Position numbers and translations under genes: made by a program. The notes below the pieces were generated by a model. The model had not been told where the DNA came from, made no database searches, and was given only the letters and a program-made list of their open reading frames with translations. From Alphaproteobacteria bacterium (GTDB taxonomy: Bacteria; Myxococcota_A; UBA796; GCA-2862545), in NCBI GenBank assembly GCA_020632955.1, contig JACKEO010000001.1:332001-396000 (forward strand): DNA of 64,000 bases, in the 5' to 3' direction. Numbering within the stretch: position 1 is the stretch's first letter; each line of letters opens with the position of its first letter. Of this stretch, positions 49,605 through 58,282 are shown piece after piece.

Positions 49605-52600
49605 GGGCCACCTCCTCGTCACGGCCCTCGATGTAGGCGAACATCGCCGGCAGCACGAAGAGCGTGAGCAGGGTGCTGGTCACTAGCCCCCCGATCACAA
49701 CCGTGGCGAGTGGCCGCTGCACCTCTGCCCCCGCCGAGTGCGAGAGCGCCATCGGAAGGAAGCCGAGCGCGTCCGTCACGGCGGTCATCAGCACCGGCCG
49801 AAGTCGACGCCTCGCTCCGGTGAGCGCCGCATCGCCGGCGGACAGGCCATCCGAGAGCAGGTCCCGCATACACGTCACCAGCACCACCCCATTCATGACG
49901 GCGATTCCGAACAGTGCGATGAAGCCCACGGCAGCCGAGATGGAGAACGGCAGCCCACGCGCGTACAGCGCCACGAGCCCGCCGGTGATCGCGAGCGGCA
50001 CATTGGCGTACACCAGCATCGTGGTCCGCACCGACCGGAAGTTCGCCTGGAGCAGCACGAAGATCAGCATCAGCACCATCGGCACGAGCAACGCCAGCCG
50101 TGTGCTGGCTTGTTGCAGGTTCTCGAACGAGCCGCCCCACTCAGCAAGGACGCCGCGAGGCACGACATCGGCGCCCTCGAGTCGTTCCCTTGCTTCCGAC
50201 ACGAAGCCAGCCACGTCCCGACCTCGTACGTTCATCTCGATGGTCAACCGACGTTGGACGTTCTCCCGGCCGATCTGAAGCGGACCCTGGCTCACCCGAA
50301 TGTCCGCCACCTGTGCCAACGGCACCATACGACCCCCGGACCTCCCCACCAAGACGCGCCCGATCTCCTCCGGATCCGATCGAATCGCCTCGGGGAATCG
50401 GACCTGGAGGGCAAAGCGCCGCTGCCCCACGAGCACCTCTCCCGCGGGCCTCCCACCGACGGTCTCCACAGCGTCCAACACGTCTCTCGCGTCCATGCCG
50501 AGCCGGGCGATGGCGCGACGATCCACCTGCACCTCCATCATGGGAAGACCCGCCAGCTTGTCCGCCTTGACGTCCCTGGCACCCTCTACAGCGGCCAGGA
50601 CTCGAACCGCAGCGTCGCCAACACGTTCGAGCTCGTCGAGATCCTCCCCGTACAGGAACAGCGCGACGTCCGACCGTACCCCCTCGATCAGCTCGTTCAC
50701 GCGCAGCTCGATGGGCTGCGAGAAGGCGAAGTTCACGCCAGGGACACGGCGCGTCAGCTCTTCTTCCATCTCCGCGACCAACCCTGCTTGGTCCGTCGCT
50801 CTCGTCCACGCGTCGCGAGGGTGGAGCATCACGTACACATCCGAGAAGTCGACACCCATCGGGTCCGTCGCGATCTCGGCTCGCCCGGTCCGCGAGATCA
50901 CGGTCGACACCTCATCCGGGAAAGCGGTGTGGAGCGCCCGTTCCACGGCACTCGCTTGGGCGATCGACTCCTCGAGCGACACCGAGGGCGGGCGGATGAT
51001 CTGAAGGGCGATGCTGCCTTCGTCGAGCTTCGGGATGAACACGGCGCCAAGCAGGGGGGCGAGCGACAAGCTGGCGAGGAACATCCCCACCGCAACCCCA
51101 GCTACCCACAGCGGACGGCGAACAACTCGCCGCAGCAGCGGGTCGTACACCCTGTGTGCCGAGCGCATGAGCCAGGTCTCCTTCTCCTCGGCCCCTTGGA
51201 GAAACAAGGACGCCAGCACGGGCATCAGCGTCATGGCCAACACCACCGAACCGATGAGCGCGAAGATCACCGTGAACGCCATCGGCCGGAACATTCGACC
51301 TTCGATCCCCGTGAGCGCGAGGATGGGCAGGTACACGAGGATGATGATCCCCACCGCGAACACGATCGGTCGTCCCACCTCGCGCGCCGCACCAAGGACC
51401 ACGGCATCGTCGACGGGCTCCCCGTGTTGGCGCCGCCGACCGACGACGAGCACGATGTTCTCGATCATCACGACCGCACCGTCGACGATGAGACCGAAGT
51501 CGATGGCACCGAGGCTCATGAGGTTGCCCGAGACCCCCGCCATCCCCATGCCGATGAACGCGAAGAGCATCGACAGTGGAATCGCCACCGCGACGATCAG
51601 CCCGCCTCTCAGGTTCCCGAGCAGCAGCAGCAGCATCGCCACCACCAGCACGCCGCCTTCGACTAGGTTCCATCCAACCGTCGCGATGGTGCGGTCGACC
51701 AGATCCGTCCGGTCGTAGAAGACATCGATCTCCACGCCATCTGGCAGACTCGGGCGGAGGTCGTCCACCGCGCCCGCGAGGGCGGTCGACACGACCCGTG
51801 CGTTCTCGCCGAATCCCATCATGGCGATGCCGATGACCGCCTCGCCATCACCGTCCCGCGTCACAGCACCCTGCCGAATCAAGGGCGCGAAGCGCACGTC
51901 ACCCAAGGCGTCCACTGTGACGGGCGTCCCCTCAGCTGTGGTCGACACGACGACGCTCCGAACGTCGTCGAGCGTGGCGAGCAGCGCGGCTCCCCGGACG
52001 AGCATCTGCTCCCGTCCGCGTTCGATGTACCCGCCACCGACCGTGAGGTTGTTGTGGTCGAGGGCCGCGAACACGTCGGCGAGCGCGAGGTCGTGAGCCG
52101 CCAAGCGGTCGGGCAGCACCTCGACCTGATAGGTGCGCAGCTCCCCGCCGAAGGTGTTCACCTCCACCACACCCGGCACCGAGCGCAGGCGCGGCGCGAT
52201 CTGCCAGTCGAGCACGTCCCTCAAGTCCATGAGGGACGCACCCGATCCCTCGCCCGCCCGCACCTCGAACTGAAAGACCTCACCCAGACCCGTCGATGGG
52301 GGTCCGATTTCCGGCTCTCCGTAGCCCTCCGGGATGTTCTCGCGTGCCGCGGCGAGCCGCTCCGTGACGAGCTGACGGGCCCACCAGAGGTCCGTCCCCT
52401 CGTCGAACACGACGGTGACCACGGAGAGACCGAAACGCGAGATGGATCGGATCTCCGCCGTCTTCGGCATGCCAGACATCGCCGTCTCGACAGGCCAGGT
52501 CACCAATCGCTCGATCTCCACCGGGGACAATCCCGGGGAGGAGGTGAGGATCTGCACCTGGACGTCCGTCACATCAGGCACGGCGTCGATGGGAAGCTGC

Positions 52601-52746
52601 TGCGCGGATCGCACACCGGCCGCGACGAGCAACACGGTCGCGATCAGGACGACCGCCTTGTTTCGAAGAGCCGCGGCGAGAAGCCGGTCCAGGAAGCCGG
52701 GGCCGGAAGCACGCAGGAGGTCGTCGTTCGTCGGGTCAGTGCGCAT
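49597..52746 (-). CDS. czcA: Heavy-metal RND efflux pump CzcA/CusA
   Basis: Inner-membrane RND transporter of the HME family, about 1049 residues, pumping divalent (Zn/Co/Cd) or monovalent (Cu/Ag) cations through a CzcCBA tripartite complex. It has the N-terminal helix, a periplasmic pore domain (VPDVTDVQVQILTSSPGLSP, VERLVTWP-like EIERLVTWPVETAM), a helix 4 with acidic proton-relay residues (LGAIDFGLIVDGAVVMIEN) and the second half repeat. The DFGxxxD pattern is of the divalent-cation type. The start is ATG 52746, overlapping czcB by 11 bases; TTG 52764 is possible. Confidence 0.96.
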   Translation of the reverse strand: MRTDPTNDDLLRASGPGFLDRLLAAALRNKAVVLIATVLLVAAGVRSAQQLPIDAVPDVTDVQVQILTSSPGLSPVEIERLVTWPVETAMSGMPKTAEIRSISRFGLSVVTVVFDEGTDLWWARQLVTERLAAARENIPEGYGEPEIGPPSTGLGEVFQFEVRAGEGSGASLMDLRDVLDWQIAPRLRSVPGVVEVNTFGGELRTYQVEVLPDRLAAHDLALADVFAALDHNNLTVGGGYIERGREQMLVRGAALLATLDDVRSVVVSTTAEGTPVTVDALGDVRFAPLIRQGAVTRDGDGEAVIGIAMMGFGENARVVSTALAGAVDDLRPSLPDGVEIDVFYDRTDLVDRTIATVGWNLVEGGVLVVAMLLLLLGNLRGGLIVAVAIPLSMLFAFIGMGMAGVSGNLMSLGAIDFGLIVDGAVVMIENIVLVVGRRRQHGEPVDDAVVLGAAREVGRPIVFAVGIIILVYLPILALTGIEGRMFRPMAFTVIFALIGSVVLAMTLMPVLASLFLQGAEEKETWLMRSAHRVYDPLLRRVVRRPLWVAGVAVGMFLASLSLAPLLGAVFIPKLDEGSIALQIIRPPSVSLEESIAQASAVERALHTAFPDEVSTVISRTGRAEIATDPMGVDFSDVYVMLHPRDAWTRATDQAGLVAEMEEELTRRVPGVNFAFSQPIELRVNELIEGVRSDVALFLYGEDLDELERVGDAAVRVLAAVEGARDVKADKLAGLPMMEVQVDRRAIARLGMDARDVLDAVETVGGRPAGEVLVGQRRFALQVRFPEAIRSDPEEIGRVLVGRSGGRMVPLAQVADIRVSQGPLQIGRENVQRRLTIEMNVRGRDVAGFVSEARERLEGADVVPRGVLAEWGGSFENLQQASTRLALLVPMVLMLIFVLLQANFRSVRTTMLVYANVPLAITGGLVALYARGLPFSISAAVGFIALFGIAVMNGVVLVTCMRDLLSDGLSAGDAALTGARRRLRPVLMTAVTDALGFLPMALSHSAGAEVQRPLATVVIGGLVTSTLLTLFVLPAMFAYIEGRDEEVALA

Positions 52747-53920
52747 GGCCTTCCCCCAACTCACCCTTCTCGAGCTCGCTCTTCAGCGTGAACGCTCCGT
52801 CGACGACGACCCGGTCACCGGGCTGAACGCCCGACAGGAGCCGCACCCGGTCCGAAGCAGCCTCGGCCACCACGACGGATCGCGGAACGAACCGGCCTGA
52901 CGCCACCTCGATGAACACGCTGTCCCGGCCCTCCACTTGCTGGACCGCATCCACGGGAAGCACGATGCCCGTCTCAGGCGAACGCGCGGCAACCGACAGC
53001 GTGGCCGTGGCGAACATGTTGGGCTTCAGCGCGTGGTCGGCGTTCTCCACGACCACGCGCACCTCGACCGTCCGTGCGTCCGGGTCCACCCAGTCGCCCA
53101 CTTGGGCCACCTCACCCTCGAAGTCTCGTTCCGGCCAGGCCTGCACCTCGAAGCGGACGGACTGCCCCTGCCGAACCGAGGACAGGTCGCGTTCGTAGAC
53201 ATCCAGGAGGAGCCACACCTCGTCGAGGTCCCCCACTCGGAACAAGGACTGACCGGGCACCACGCGCTGACCCGCTGAAGCGTCGGCTTCGAGCACGGTG
53301 CCTGCGATAGGCGTCGTCACCGGCACTCGGGATGGGAAGTGCTCTCCATCATGCGGAGATCCCACCGCCATCGGAACCCCGAGAATACGCAGTCGCTCTT
53401 CCGCGGCCTCCAACGCGGCATCCGCTTCCACGTGCGTCGCCTCGGCGTCGAGCACCTGCGCGCGGGACGACACGCCGTCCGCTTCCAGACGCTGAAGGCG
53501 CTCCAACCGCGCGTTCGCCGCATCGTGGCGCGCACTCGCGGCACGAAAGGCCGCGACGCCAAGACCGATTTCTGGAGACTGTACCCACGCGAGCTCTTGG
53601 CCGCGGCGGACCGAGTCCCCGGTGCGCACCGAGATGGTCTCCACCTGTCCGTCGATCCACGCACTCACCAACGCCTCGCGGCGAGGGTCGAGCGCGATTC
53701 GCGCCGGCAGGGAGAGTTGCCCTTCGAGGGTGCCCTCCGTTGCCTCGACGACCGTGATGCGTGCTGCCACGACCGCCTCGCGCGACAGAACGACGACCTC
53801 GTCACCGTGAGCCCCATCCCGTTCCACATCGACATGGTCGTCGTGCTCAGCATGGGTTGGACTTCCCGCGCCCCACCCGCACGCCGCGAGGGCGAGCGTC
53901 GCCCAGCAGATCCGCATCAT
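52736..53920 (-). CDS. czcB: Periplasmic adaptor CzcB (membrane-fusion protein)
   Basis: Lipoprotein adaptor linking CzcA to CzcC, 394 residues. The signal ends LALAACG, with the lipidated Cys at residue 14. A His/Asp-rich stretch (HAEHDDHVDVERDGAHGDE) follows and may bind metal. Then come the lipoyl/hairpin region (ARIALDPRREALVSAWIDGQ, coiled coil about residues 120-180) and the beta-barrel and C-terminal domains (VEVRVVVENADHALKPNMFA, GVQPGDRVVVDGAF). The tail ends in GEGHAH. It overlaps czcC by four bases. Confidence 0.95.
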   Translation of the reverse strand: MMRICWATLALAACGWGAGSPTHAEHDDHVDVERDGAHGDEVVVLSREAVVAARITVVEATEGTLEGQLSLPARIALDPRREALVSAWIDGQVETISVRTGDSVRRGQELAWVQSPEIGLGVAAFRAASARHDAANARLERLQRLEADGVSSRAQVLDAEATHVEADAALEAAEERLRILGVPMAVGSPHDGEHFPSRVPVTTPIAGTVLEADASAGQRVVPGQSLFRVGDLDEVWLLLDVYERDLSSVRQGQSVRFEVQAWPERDFEGEVAQVGDWVDPDARTVEVRVVVENADHALKPNMFATATLSVAARSPETGIVLPVDAVQQVEGRDSVFIEVASGRFVPRSVVVAEAASDRVRLLSGVQPGDRVVVDGAFTLKSELEKGELGEGHAH

Positions 53921-55137
53921 GGGGCACCTCCCAACAGGACGTCGTCATCGAGGGCGAGCAACTCATCGATCCGCGCGTCTGCGACGAGACCGCGCAGCGT
54001 CACCACCGCGGCTTCCCCCTGCAGCACCTGGGTCTGCAACAGGACGGCGGTCGGAAGGTCGATCTCACCGGCGAGCACGCCGGACTCGATGCTCGCCAAC
54101 GCAGCACGCGCCTCTTGCAGCTCGGCACCCTCCACGCCCGCCGCGGCGTCGGCCTCTCGGCGCCGGGCGGCGGCCGTGGACTGTTCAGCGTCCACGCGCG
54201 CCCTCAGGCTCTGGAGGCGCGCGTCTGCGACCTCCACATCGCCCAGCGCGCGAGCACGTTCCTCCTGGTTGCGGTCGAAGAAGGGAAACGTGAGCCCCAC
54301 GGAAGGGCCGACGAACGTCTCGCCATCCTCCACGCGAACGCCCACGCCGAGGGACACGGGGGGCATCGTGGCGGCGCGCGCTCGACGCAGCTCGAGCCGC
54401 GCAGCATCGAGGGAGAGCTCGGCAGCCTCGAGGTCAGCCCGCCGGGGGGCCCGACCAGGGTCGACCGCCGGCGCGGCCTCGAGGGGGTCGAGCGCCAGGT
54501 CGCCTTCATCCACCGGCACCAGCACCAGCGCGGAGAGGACACGGAGTGCATCTGCCTGGTTGCGTCTGGCTTCGAGGAGCCGGGTGGCCGCTTGCACCTC
54601 TGCGAGGCGGGCAAGCCTGAGGTCCAGCTCGGAGGATTCGCCCTCCTCCAGCTTCCGCAGCACGCCGACGCGAAGCCTCGCGGCAAGGTCTGCCCCCTCT
54701 TGGGCGACCGCCACGAGGCCCGTGGCCACCACGGCGTCGATGTAGGCCTGCCGAACCGTGGCCGCGAGCACGCGCCTGGCGCGCTGGAGGGACGCCATGG
54801 CCGCGGCACCACGCTCGCGTGCGGCCGCACGGGCGTGCCATCCCTCCCCGGAGAACGAGAAGGGCTGGGAGGCGCCGACCTCGGCGCGTCGGCCGTCCGG
54901 ACTGAACCAGGCATTTGCCGTCGGATTGGAGAGCAACACGGCAGCAGCGGATCGCGCGGCGTCCGTGGTCGCGACAGCGAGCTCCGCGTTGCGGATGTCG
55001 GGGTGGGCGGACAGCGCGAGCGCCACCGCACGATCGGGAGGGAGCGTCGAGCGGTCGCTGTCCGCCCACGCCGAGCCGGCGTGGAGCAGAAGGACGAGCG
55101 CCCCACATCCCCACCCACGAGGGATGATGGAGTGCAT
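53917..55137 (-). CDS. czcC: Outer-membrane channel CzcC
   Basis: TolC-like outer-membrane factor of the metal efflux complex, 406 residues. The start at ATG 55137 gives a signal peptide (MHSIIPRGWGCGALVLLLHA, cleaved after SAWA). Two OEP repeats follow: VALALSAHPDIRNAELAVAT, then long helices (ARRVLAATVRQAYIDAVVAT), and the second repeat starting LDAARLELRRARAATMPP with VGLTFPFFDRN. ATGA overlap with czcB. An upstream start at 55191 lacks a good ribosome site. Confidence 0.94.
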   Translation of the reverse strand: MHSIIPRGWGCGALVLLLHAGSAWADSDRSTLPPDRAVALALSAHPDIRNAELAVATTDAARSAAAVLLSNPTANAWFSPDGRRAEVGASQPFSFSGEGWHARAAARERGAAAMASLQRARRVLAATVRQAYIDAVVATGLVAVAQEGADLAARLRVGVLRKLEEGESSELDLRLARLAEVQAATRLLEARRNQADALRVLSALVLVPVDEGDLALDPLEAAPAVDPGRAPRRADLEAAELSLDAARLELRRARAATMPPVSLGVGVRVEDGETFVGPSVGLTFPFFDRNQEERARALGDVEVADARLQSLRARVDAEQSTAAARRREADAAAGVEGAELQEARAALASIESGVLAGEIDLPTAVLLQTQVLQGEAAVVTLRGLVADARIDELLALDDDVLLGGAP

Positions 55138-55230
55138 GATGGGAGCCTCGAAGACGGGAGAGGTCAGGTGCCGGACCACCGGCGACCGCACCTGCGCGCG
55201 GTCCTGACCGAATCGATGTCGTCGTCGACG

Positions 55231-55587
55231 TCAGGCTCTGGGAGGCGGCACCGGGGGCGCTTGGGCGCGATGCGCGATGGTCTCGTCGAAGCCCCACGGC
55301 TTCGTGCGGTGGCGAACGACCAGCCGAGGTTGGGGAAGCTCGACGCCATCCGGGACCAGCACGGGGACCGAAGCGTGGCACCCGCACGTGTGGCTGATCG
55401 GCGTGCAGCCATGCTCCGCTTCGAGCGCTTCATGCGCGGCGTGGTCTTCGTCCCCTTCGTGGCTCGCGACGTGCGCGGGGTGCCCGTCGCGCACGAGATG
55501 CTCCACGTTCTCCAACAGCTCACCCCAACCCGGCATCAGGGAGACGCAGAGGAGCAGGCTCAACAACTGGCGGAGGCGCTGGGACAC
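55231..55587 (-). CDS. His/Cys-rich small exported protein leading the metal operon
   Basis: A 118-residue protein with an N-terminal hydrophobic signal (LRQLLSLLLCVSLMPGW), then a His-rich stretch (HPAHVASHEGDEDHAAHEAL) and a Cys/His cluster (EHGCTPISHTCGCHAS) that looks like a soft-metal site. The C-terminus is Pro-rich. It starts at GTG 55587 with AGGTAGGA upstream and is the first gene of the czc operon, 93 bases before czcC. I know no named family, though similar small proteins accompany Czc/Cus pumps. A periplasmic metal sensor or chaperone is a reasonable guess. Confidence 0.8.
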   Translation of the reverse strand: MSQRLRQLLSLLLCVSLMPGWGELLENVEHLVRDGHPAHVASHEGDEDHAAHEALEAEHGCTPISHTCGCHASVPVLVPDGVELPQPRLVVRHRTKPWGFDETIAHRAQAPPVPPPRA

Positions 55588-55613
55588 AGTTCCTACCTAT
55601 GCCACGCGCCGAC

Positions 55614-55652
55614 GGTCGTCACGGTGTGCTCGACGGGCGCTCCGTGACGACC
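55614..55652 (-). promoter_or_regulatory. Perfect 11-bp inverted repeat upstream of the metal operon
   Basis: GGTCGTCACGG and CCGTGACGACC flank a 17-base spacer, 27 bases before the first start codon. It may be an operator or a leader hairpin. Confidence 0.6.
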
Positions 55653-55656
55653 TTGC

Positions 55657-55675
55657 ACTCAACAACTACTCAACA
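55657..55675 (-). promoter_or_regulatory. Phased direct repeat upstream of the metal operon
   Basis: Two copies of ACTCAACA (read on the + strand) are spaced 11 bases apart, the spacing used by OmpR/PhoB-type response regulators. No regulator gene is present in the island. Confidence 0.45.
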
Positions 55676-55792
55676 GGACACGGGGAAACCTGACGAAACG
55701 AGGAGACTGCAGGAGAATCGGGCATCGACACCGTGCACGCCGATCCCCTTAGTTCCTCGTCTTTCCGTGACGTCTCGTCGCCTGCCACATCC

Positions 55793-55806
55793 CCGGTTCA
55801 ACGTCT
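55793..55806 (+). repeat. Right direct repeat (attR-like), copy of the ychF end
   Basis: CCGGTTCAACGTCT, identical to the last 14 bases before and into the ychF stop. In the same frame it reads HPRFNV followed by TGA, against HFRFNV and TAG at ychF, so it looks like the displaced original gene end. It lies 206 bases beyond the first gene of the metal operon. Confidence 0.7.
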
Positions 55807-55819
55807 GAGACCCCTCCTC

Positions 55820-56986
55820 TCACCGCACCAGCTCTGTCCCCTGCCGTAGGAGGTCCAGGTACGCCTCGAACGCAACGGCCCGGTTCTTCCTTCGTTCGCC
55901 GAGCGGACGCACGATGCCGGCCTCCTCCAGCACCCCGATGGCCTTCAGCGCCGCCGGGCGCGAGCAGCCGAGCAGATCGATCGCGCCGTTCACCGTGACG
56001 ACGGGATGGCGCGGGAGGTGCTCGTACAGGCGCACGCTGATCATCGTGGCGTCGTCCCGCAGGACCAGCCGCTCGCGATGATCGGCGACGATGGCATGCA
56101 GGCGACGCGCCGTGGCGACCGCCTCGTCCGCCACGACCGCCACGCCCTCGAGGAAGAACGCGAGCCACCCTTCCCAGTCACCGTCCGTACGGACGGCCGA
56201 CAGCCGTCGGTAGTACTCCTGACGGTGCAGCTTGAAGAACAGGCTCAGGTAGAGGAGCGGCCGTGACAGCAAGCCCCAGTGCTTCAGCAGCAAGGTGATC
56301 AGCAGGCGGCCCAGGCGGCCGTTTCCGTCCAGGTAGGGATGCAGGGTCTCGAACTGGACGTGCAGCAGCCCCGCCCGCACGAGGGGCGGCAAGTCACTCC
56401 CGTCGTGGACGGCGCGTTCGAAGTCGCCGAGCAGCTCGGCCAGCCGATGGGGAGGCGGTGGAACGAACACCGCGTTCCCCGGTCGGGTGCCTCCGATCCA
56501 GTTCTGCGACCGCCGGATCTCGCCGGGCTGCTTCGTGGCCCCCCTGGCGCCCGCGAGGAGGCGTCGGTGCGTCTCGGAGAGCAGGCGCACCGAAATGGGC
56601 AGGCCATCGTCCCGGTGGAGCGATGCCCACGCGAAGTTCAGCGCGTCCACGTAGCCGCACACCTCCTCGACGTCGGCGTCGACGGGCGCCTCGCCCGACG
56701 CCTCGACCTCGAGCAGGTCCAACAGCGTGGCCTGGGTGCCCTCGATCTGGGACGACAGCACGGCCTCCTTCCGGACGAAGGCGTAGACGAACCAGTCGAC
56801 GGACGGCACCAGGTCGCCGGCGAGGTCGAGCAGACGCAGCCGCTCCGTCGCGCTCGCGAGGAGCACGCCGAGCTCCCCGTCGAGCCGGAGCGGCGGCTCC
56901 TCGGGCGGGAGCGGGAACGGCACGAACGCGCGGACGACCTCGCCCGCGACGGTGCTCTCCTCGTACGTCCCGGTGATCCGTTCCAT
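55820..56986 (-). CDS. Fic family protein (AMPylator-type)
   Basis: Fic enzymes usually transfer AMP to a hydroxyl side chain of a target protein. The active-site motif is HPYLDGNGRLGRLL (near residue 200), matching HxFx(D/E)GNGRxxR with Tyr for Phe. An N-terminal inhibitory motif S-x-x-x-E-G is visible in LSSQIEGTQATLLDLL (near residue 65), placing it in class II. A C-terminal winged-helix (VVTVNGAIDLLGCSRPAALKAIGVLEEAGIV) may bind DNA and autoregulate. It is 388 residues long, from ATG 56986 with GGGAGG upstream. It lies just outside the right repeat of the metal island. Such genes often work as toxin-like or signalling enzymes. Confidence 0.93.
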   Translation of the reverse strand: MERITGTYEESTVAGEVVRAFVPFPLPPEEPPLRLDGELGVLLASATERLRLLDLAGDLVPSVDWFVYAFVRKEAVLSSQIEGTQATLLDLLEVEASGEAPVDADVEEVCGYVDALNFAWASLHRDDGLPISVRLLSETHRRLLAGARGATKQPGEIRRSQNWIGGTRPGNAVFVPPPPHRLAELLGDFERAVHDGSDLPPLVRAGLLHVQFETLHPYLDGNGRLGRLLITLLLKHWGLLSRPLLYLSLFFKLHRQEYYRRLSAVRTDGDWEGWLAFFLEGVAVVADEAVATARRLHAIVADHRERLVLRDDATMISVRLYEHLPRHPVVTVNGAIDLLGCSRPAALKAIGVLEEAGIVRPLGERRKNRAVAFEAYLDLLRQGTELVR

Positions 56987-57245
56987 GTGGGCCTCCCGCT
57001 CGTCGCTGCGCTGGTCCCCGAGGATGCGGTGAGCGATCGCGACGCTCGTCGGGCCAATGATAAGCGATCGCTTCTTTTTGTTCCACGATGATGAGCGTTC
57101 GCTGCGTTGCCCCCGGTGCACCGCACACCACGCCGGCGACACGACCGCCCCGGAATGCGCGTCGCTCCGTCGCCACCCGTGCGGTCACACGCGACCCGCC
57201 CGAACCCCGACAATCTCGACCCCACCTGCCTCGCGCGCAACGCGC
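56987..57245. other. Gene-free stretch between the Fic gene and the IS21 remnant
   Basis: About 260 bases with no supported gene. It contains a locally AT-rich segment near 57055-57080 (TGATAAGCGATCGCTTCTTTTT), a plausible place for the leftward Fic promoter. The remainder is GC-rich and frames across it are fusions or shadows. The 80 bases between the IS end and 57579 also hold nothing recognisable. Confidence 0.55.
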
Positions 57246-57498
57246 CCCACCGCGGACGTAGCGCCGCACGGTGTTCCGGCTGCAGCCCATCTCGCGAGCG
57301 ATGCGCTTGATCCCCCACCCGAGGTCGTGGAGGTGCCGCATCGCGGCCACTTCTCCTGGCGTCTGCACGTGGTCCACCCCGCCTTCTGCGGGCGGGCGTA
57401 GCGAGGTCGGCAAGGTGGCAGACATGGATCCCTCGGGCGGCAACGAGGGGGGTCAGTATTCGTGGCGCCGGGGGGTCAGTCTTGCGTGTCGCCTGACA
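57246..57498 (-). mobile_element. IS21-family remnant (left end and start of istA)
   Basis: Reading leftward from 57498, the sequence starts TGTCAGGCGACACGC, with two copies of ACTGACCCCCC in the next ~50 bases, the layout of IS21-type ends with internal repeats. Next comes the N-terminus of an IstA transposase (HLHDLGWGIKRIAREMGCSR, then NTVRRYVRGG; about 57377-57246). Homology then stops and unrelated sequence continues into the Fic promoter region. The element is therefore a fragment with no istB and no opposite end here. Confidence 0.7.
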
Positions 57499-57578
57499 AC
57501 CCCCACGAACAAGCCCGGGAGTGGCACGCAGATCCCGCCAGCTGCCGTGGCGAGTCGGCGCGCCCGACCGGCGCCCGG

Positions 57579-58163
57579 TCACACGCCGCCAGCCTCCTCA
57601 TCCCGTTCCCGGATCAGCGTCAGGATCTCCGGCCGCTCACCCAGGAACGTCCCCGAAGGCACGCGCACCAGCGGCGGATAGCCCTCCAGCCGATCGTTCA
57701 TGGCCTCCGACTGCCGATTGTCGGGCTCGCGCCCCACGAGGCGCAGGTGCTCCATGTACTGGCCGCGCACCACACCGTAGTAGGCGCTCACCAGCCAAGG
57801 CGGGTCGAGCAGGCTGGTGACCACGAGCGGGTGCGTGCCGCCCGCCATCGCGGCGACGACCGGCTCGACGAACGCCCGGCGGACGCCTGCCCAGCGGTCG
57901 AGGTCCGCGCCTCCCCCGACCCACGGTCGACGACGGCAGAGGTCGCGCCACGCGCGCAGGCGAGCGCGCGGCTCGAGATCGGGGAAGCCGAGCGCGACCG
58001 CGTCGTAGAGGAAGGTGTCGGCGTCGAGCACGCGGGACGGATGGGTGGCGGCCAGCGTGCTCTTGCCGAGGCCCGACACGGCGTGGACGAGCACCGGACC
58101 GCCGGGTCGAGCCGGAACGAGCGCGGGTACCCGCTCGGCGTCGCGTCGACCGTTCTCGATCAC
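57579..58163 (-). CDS. P-loop NTPase/kinase-like protein
   Basis: A 194-residue protein with Walker A SGLGKSTLA near residue 30 and an acidic DADTFLYDA just after (near residue 48), which resembles small-molecule or nucleotide kinases. The later part (LVVTSLLDPPWLVSAYYGVV, with EHLRLVGREPDNRQSEAMND) could form the lid and substrate site; arginines in VGREPDNR and RLEG are candidates. I cannot assign a substrate. It starts at GTG 58163 with AGGGG upstream. It is divergent from the dioxygenase operon, and the two share a 145-base control region with a 14-bp palindrome. Confidence 0.75.
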   Translation of the reverse strand: MIENGRRDAERVPALVPARPGGPVLVHAVSGLGKSTLAATHPSRVLDADTFLYDAVALGFPDLEPRARLRAWRDLCRRRPWVGGGADLDRWAGVRRAFVEPVVAAMAGGTHPLVVTSLLDPPWLVSAYYGVVRGQYMEHLRLVGREPDNRQSEAMNDRLEGYPPLVRVPSGTFLGERPEILTLIRERDEEAGGV

Positions 58164-58200
58164 GCGCAGGCCCCTTCGCGTCCGCGTTCGACTCGAGTAC

Positions 58201-58214
58201 TCTCGCGCGCGAGA
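58201..58214. promoter_or_regulatory. 14-bp perfect palindrome between divergent genes
   Basis: TCTCGCGCGCGAGA, with a second palindrome ACTCGAGT at 58191-58198. It lies about 55 bases upstream of the sigma-54-like promoter, a suitable position for an activator site, and close to the start of the leftward P-loop gene. Confidence 0.4.
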
Positions 58215-58266
58215 TCCATCTGCATCACCACCGAGAACACCTGACGGTAGAAGCGCCAGAATGAAT

Positions 58267-58282
58267 TGGCACAGTTCCTGCT
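58267..58282 (+). promoter_or_regulatory. Candidate sigma-54 promoter of the dioxygenase operon
   Basis: TGGCAC, five bases, then CTGCT: the GG (-24) and GC (-12) pairs have the required ten bases between them, and only one position differs from TGGCAC-N5-TTGCW. Transcription would begin near 58293, leaving a ~16-base leader with GGAGG before the ATG at 58309. Confidence 0.6.

Noticed and set aside
56394..57443. Intact IS21 transposase gene
   Set aside because: Similarity to IstA covers only about the first 45 residues; the rest of the frame is antisense or alternate-frame reading of the Fic gene.
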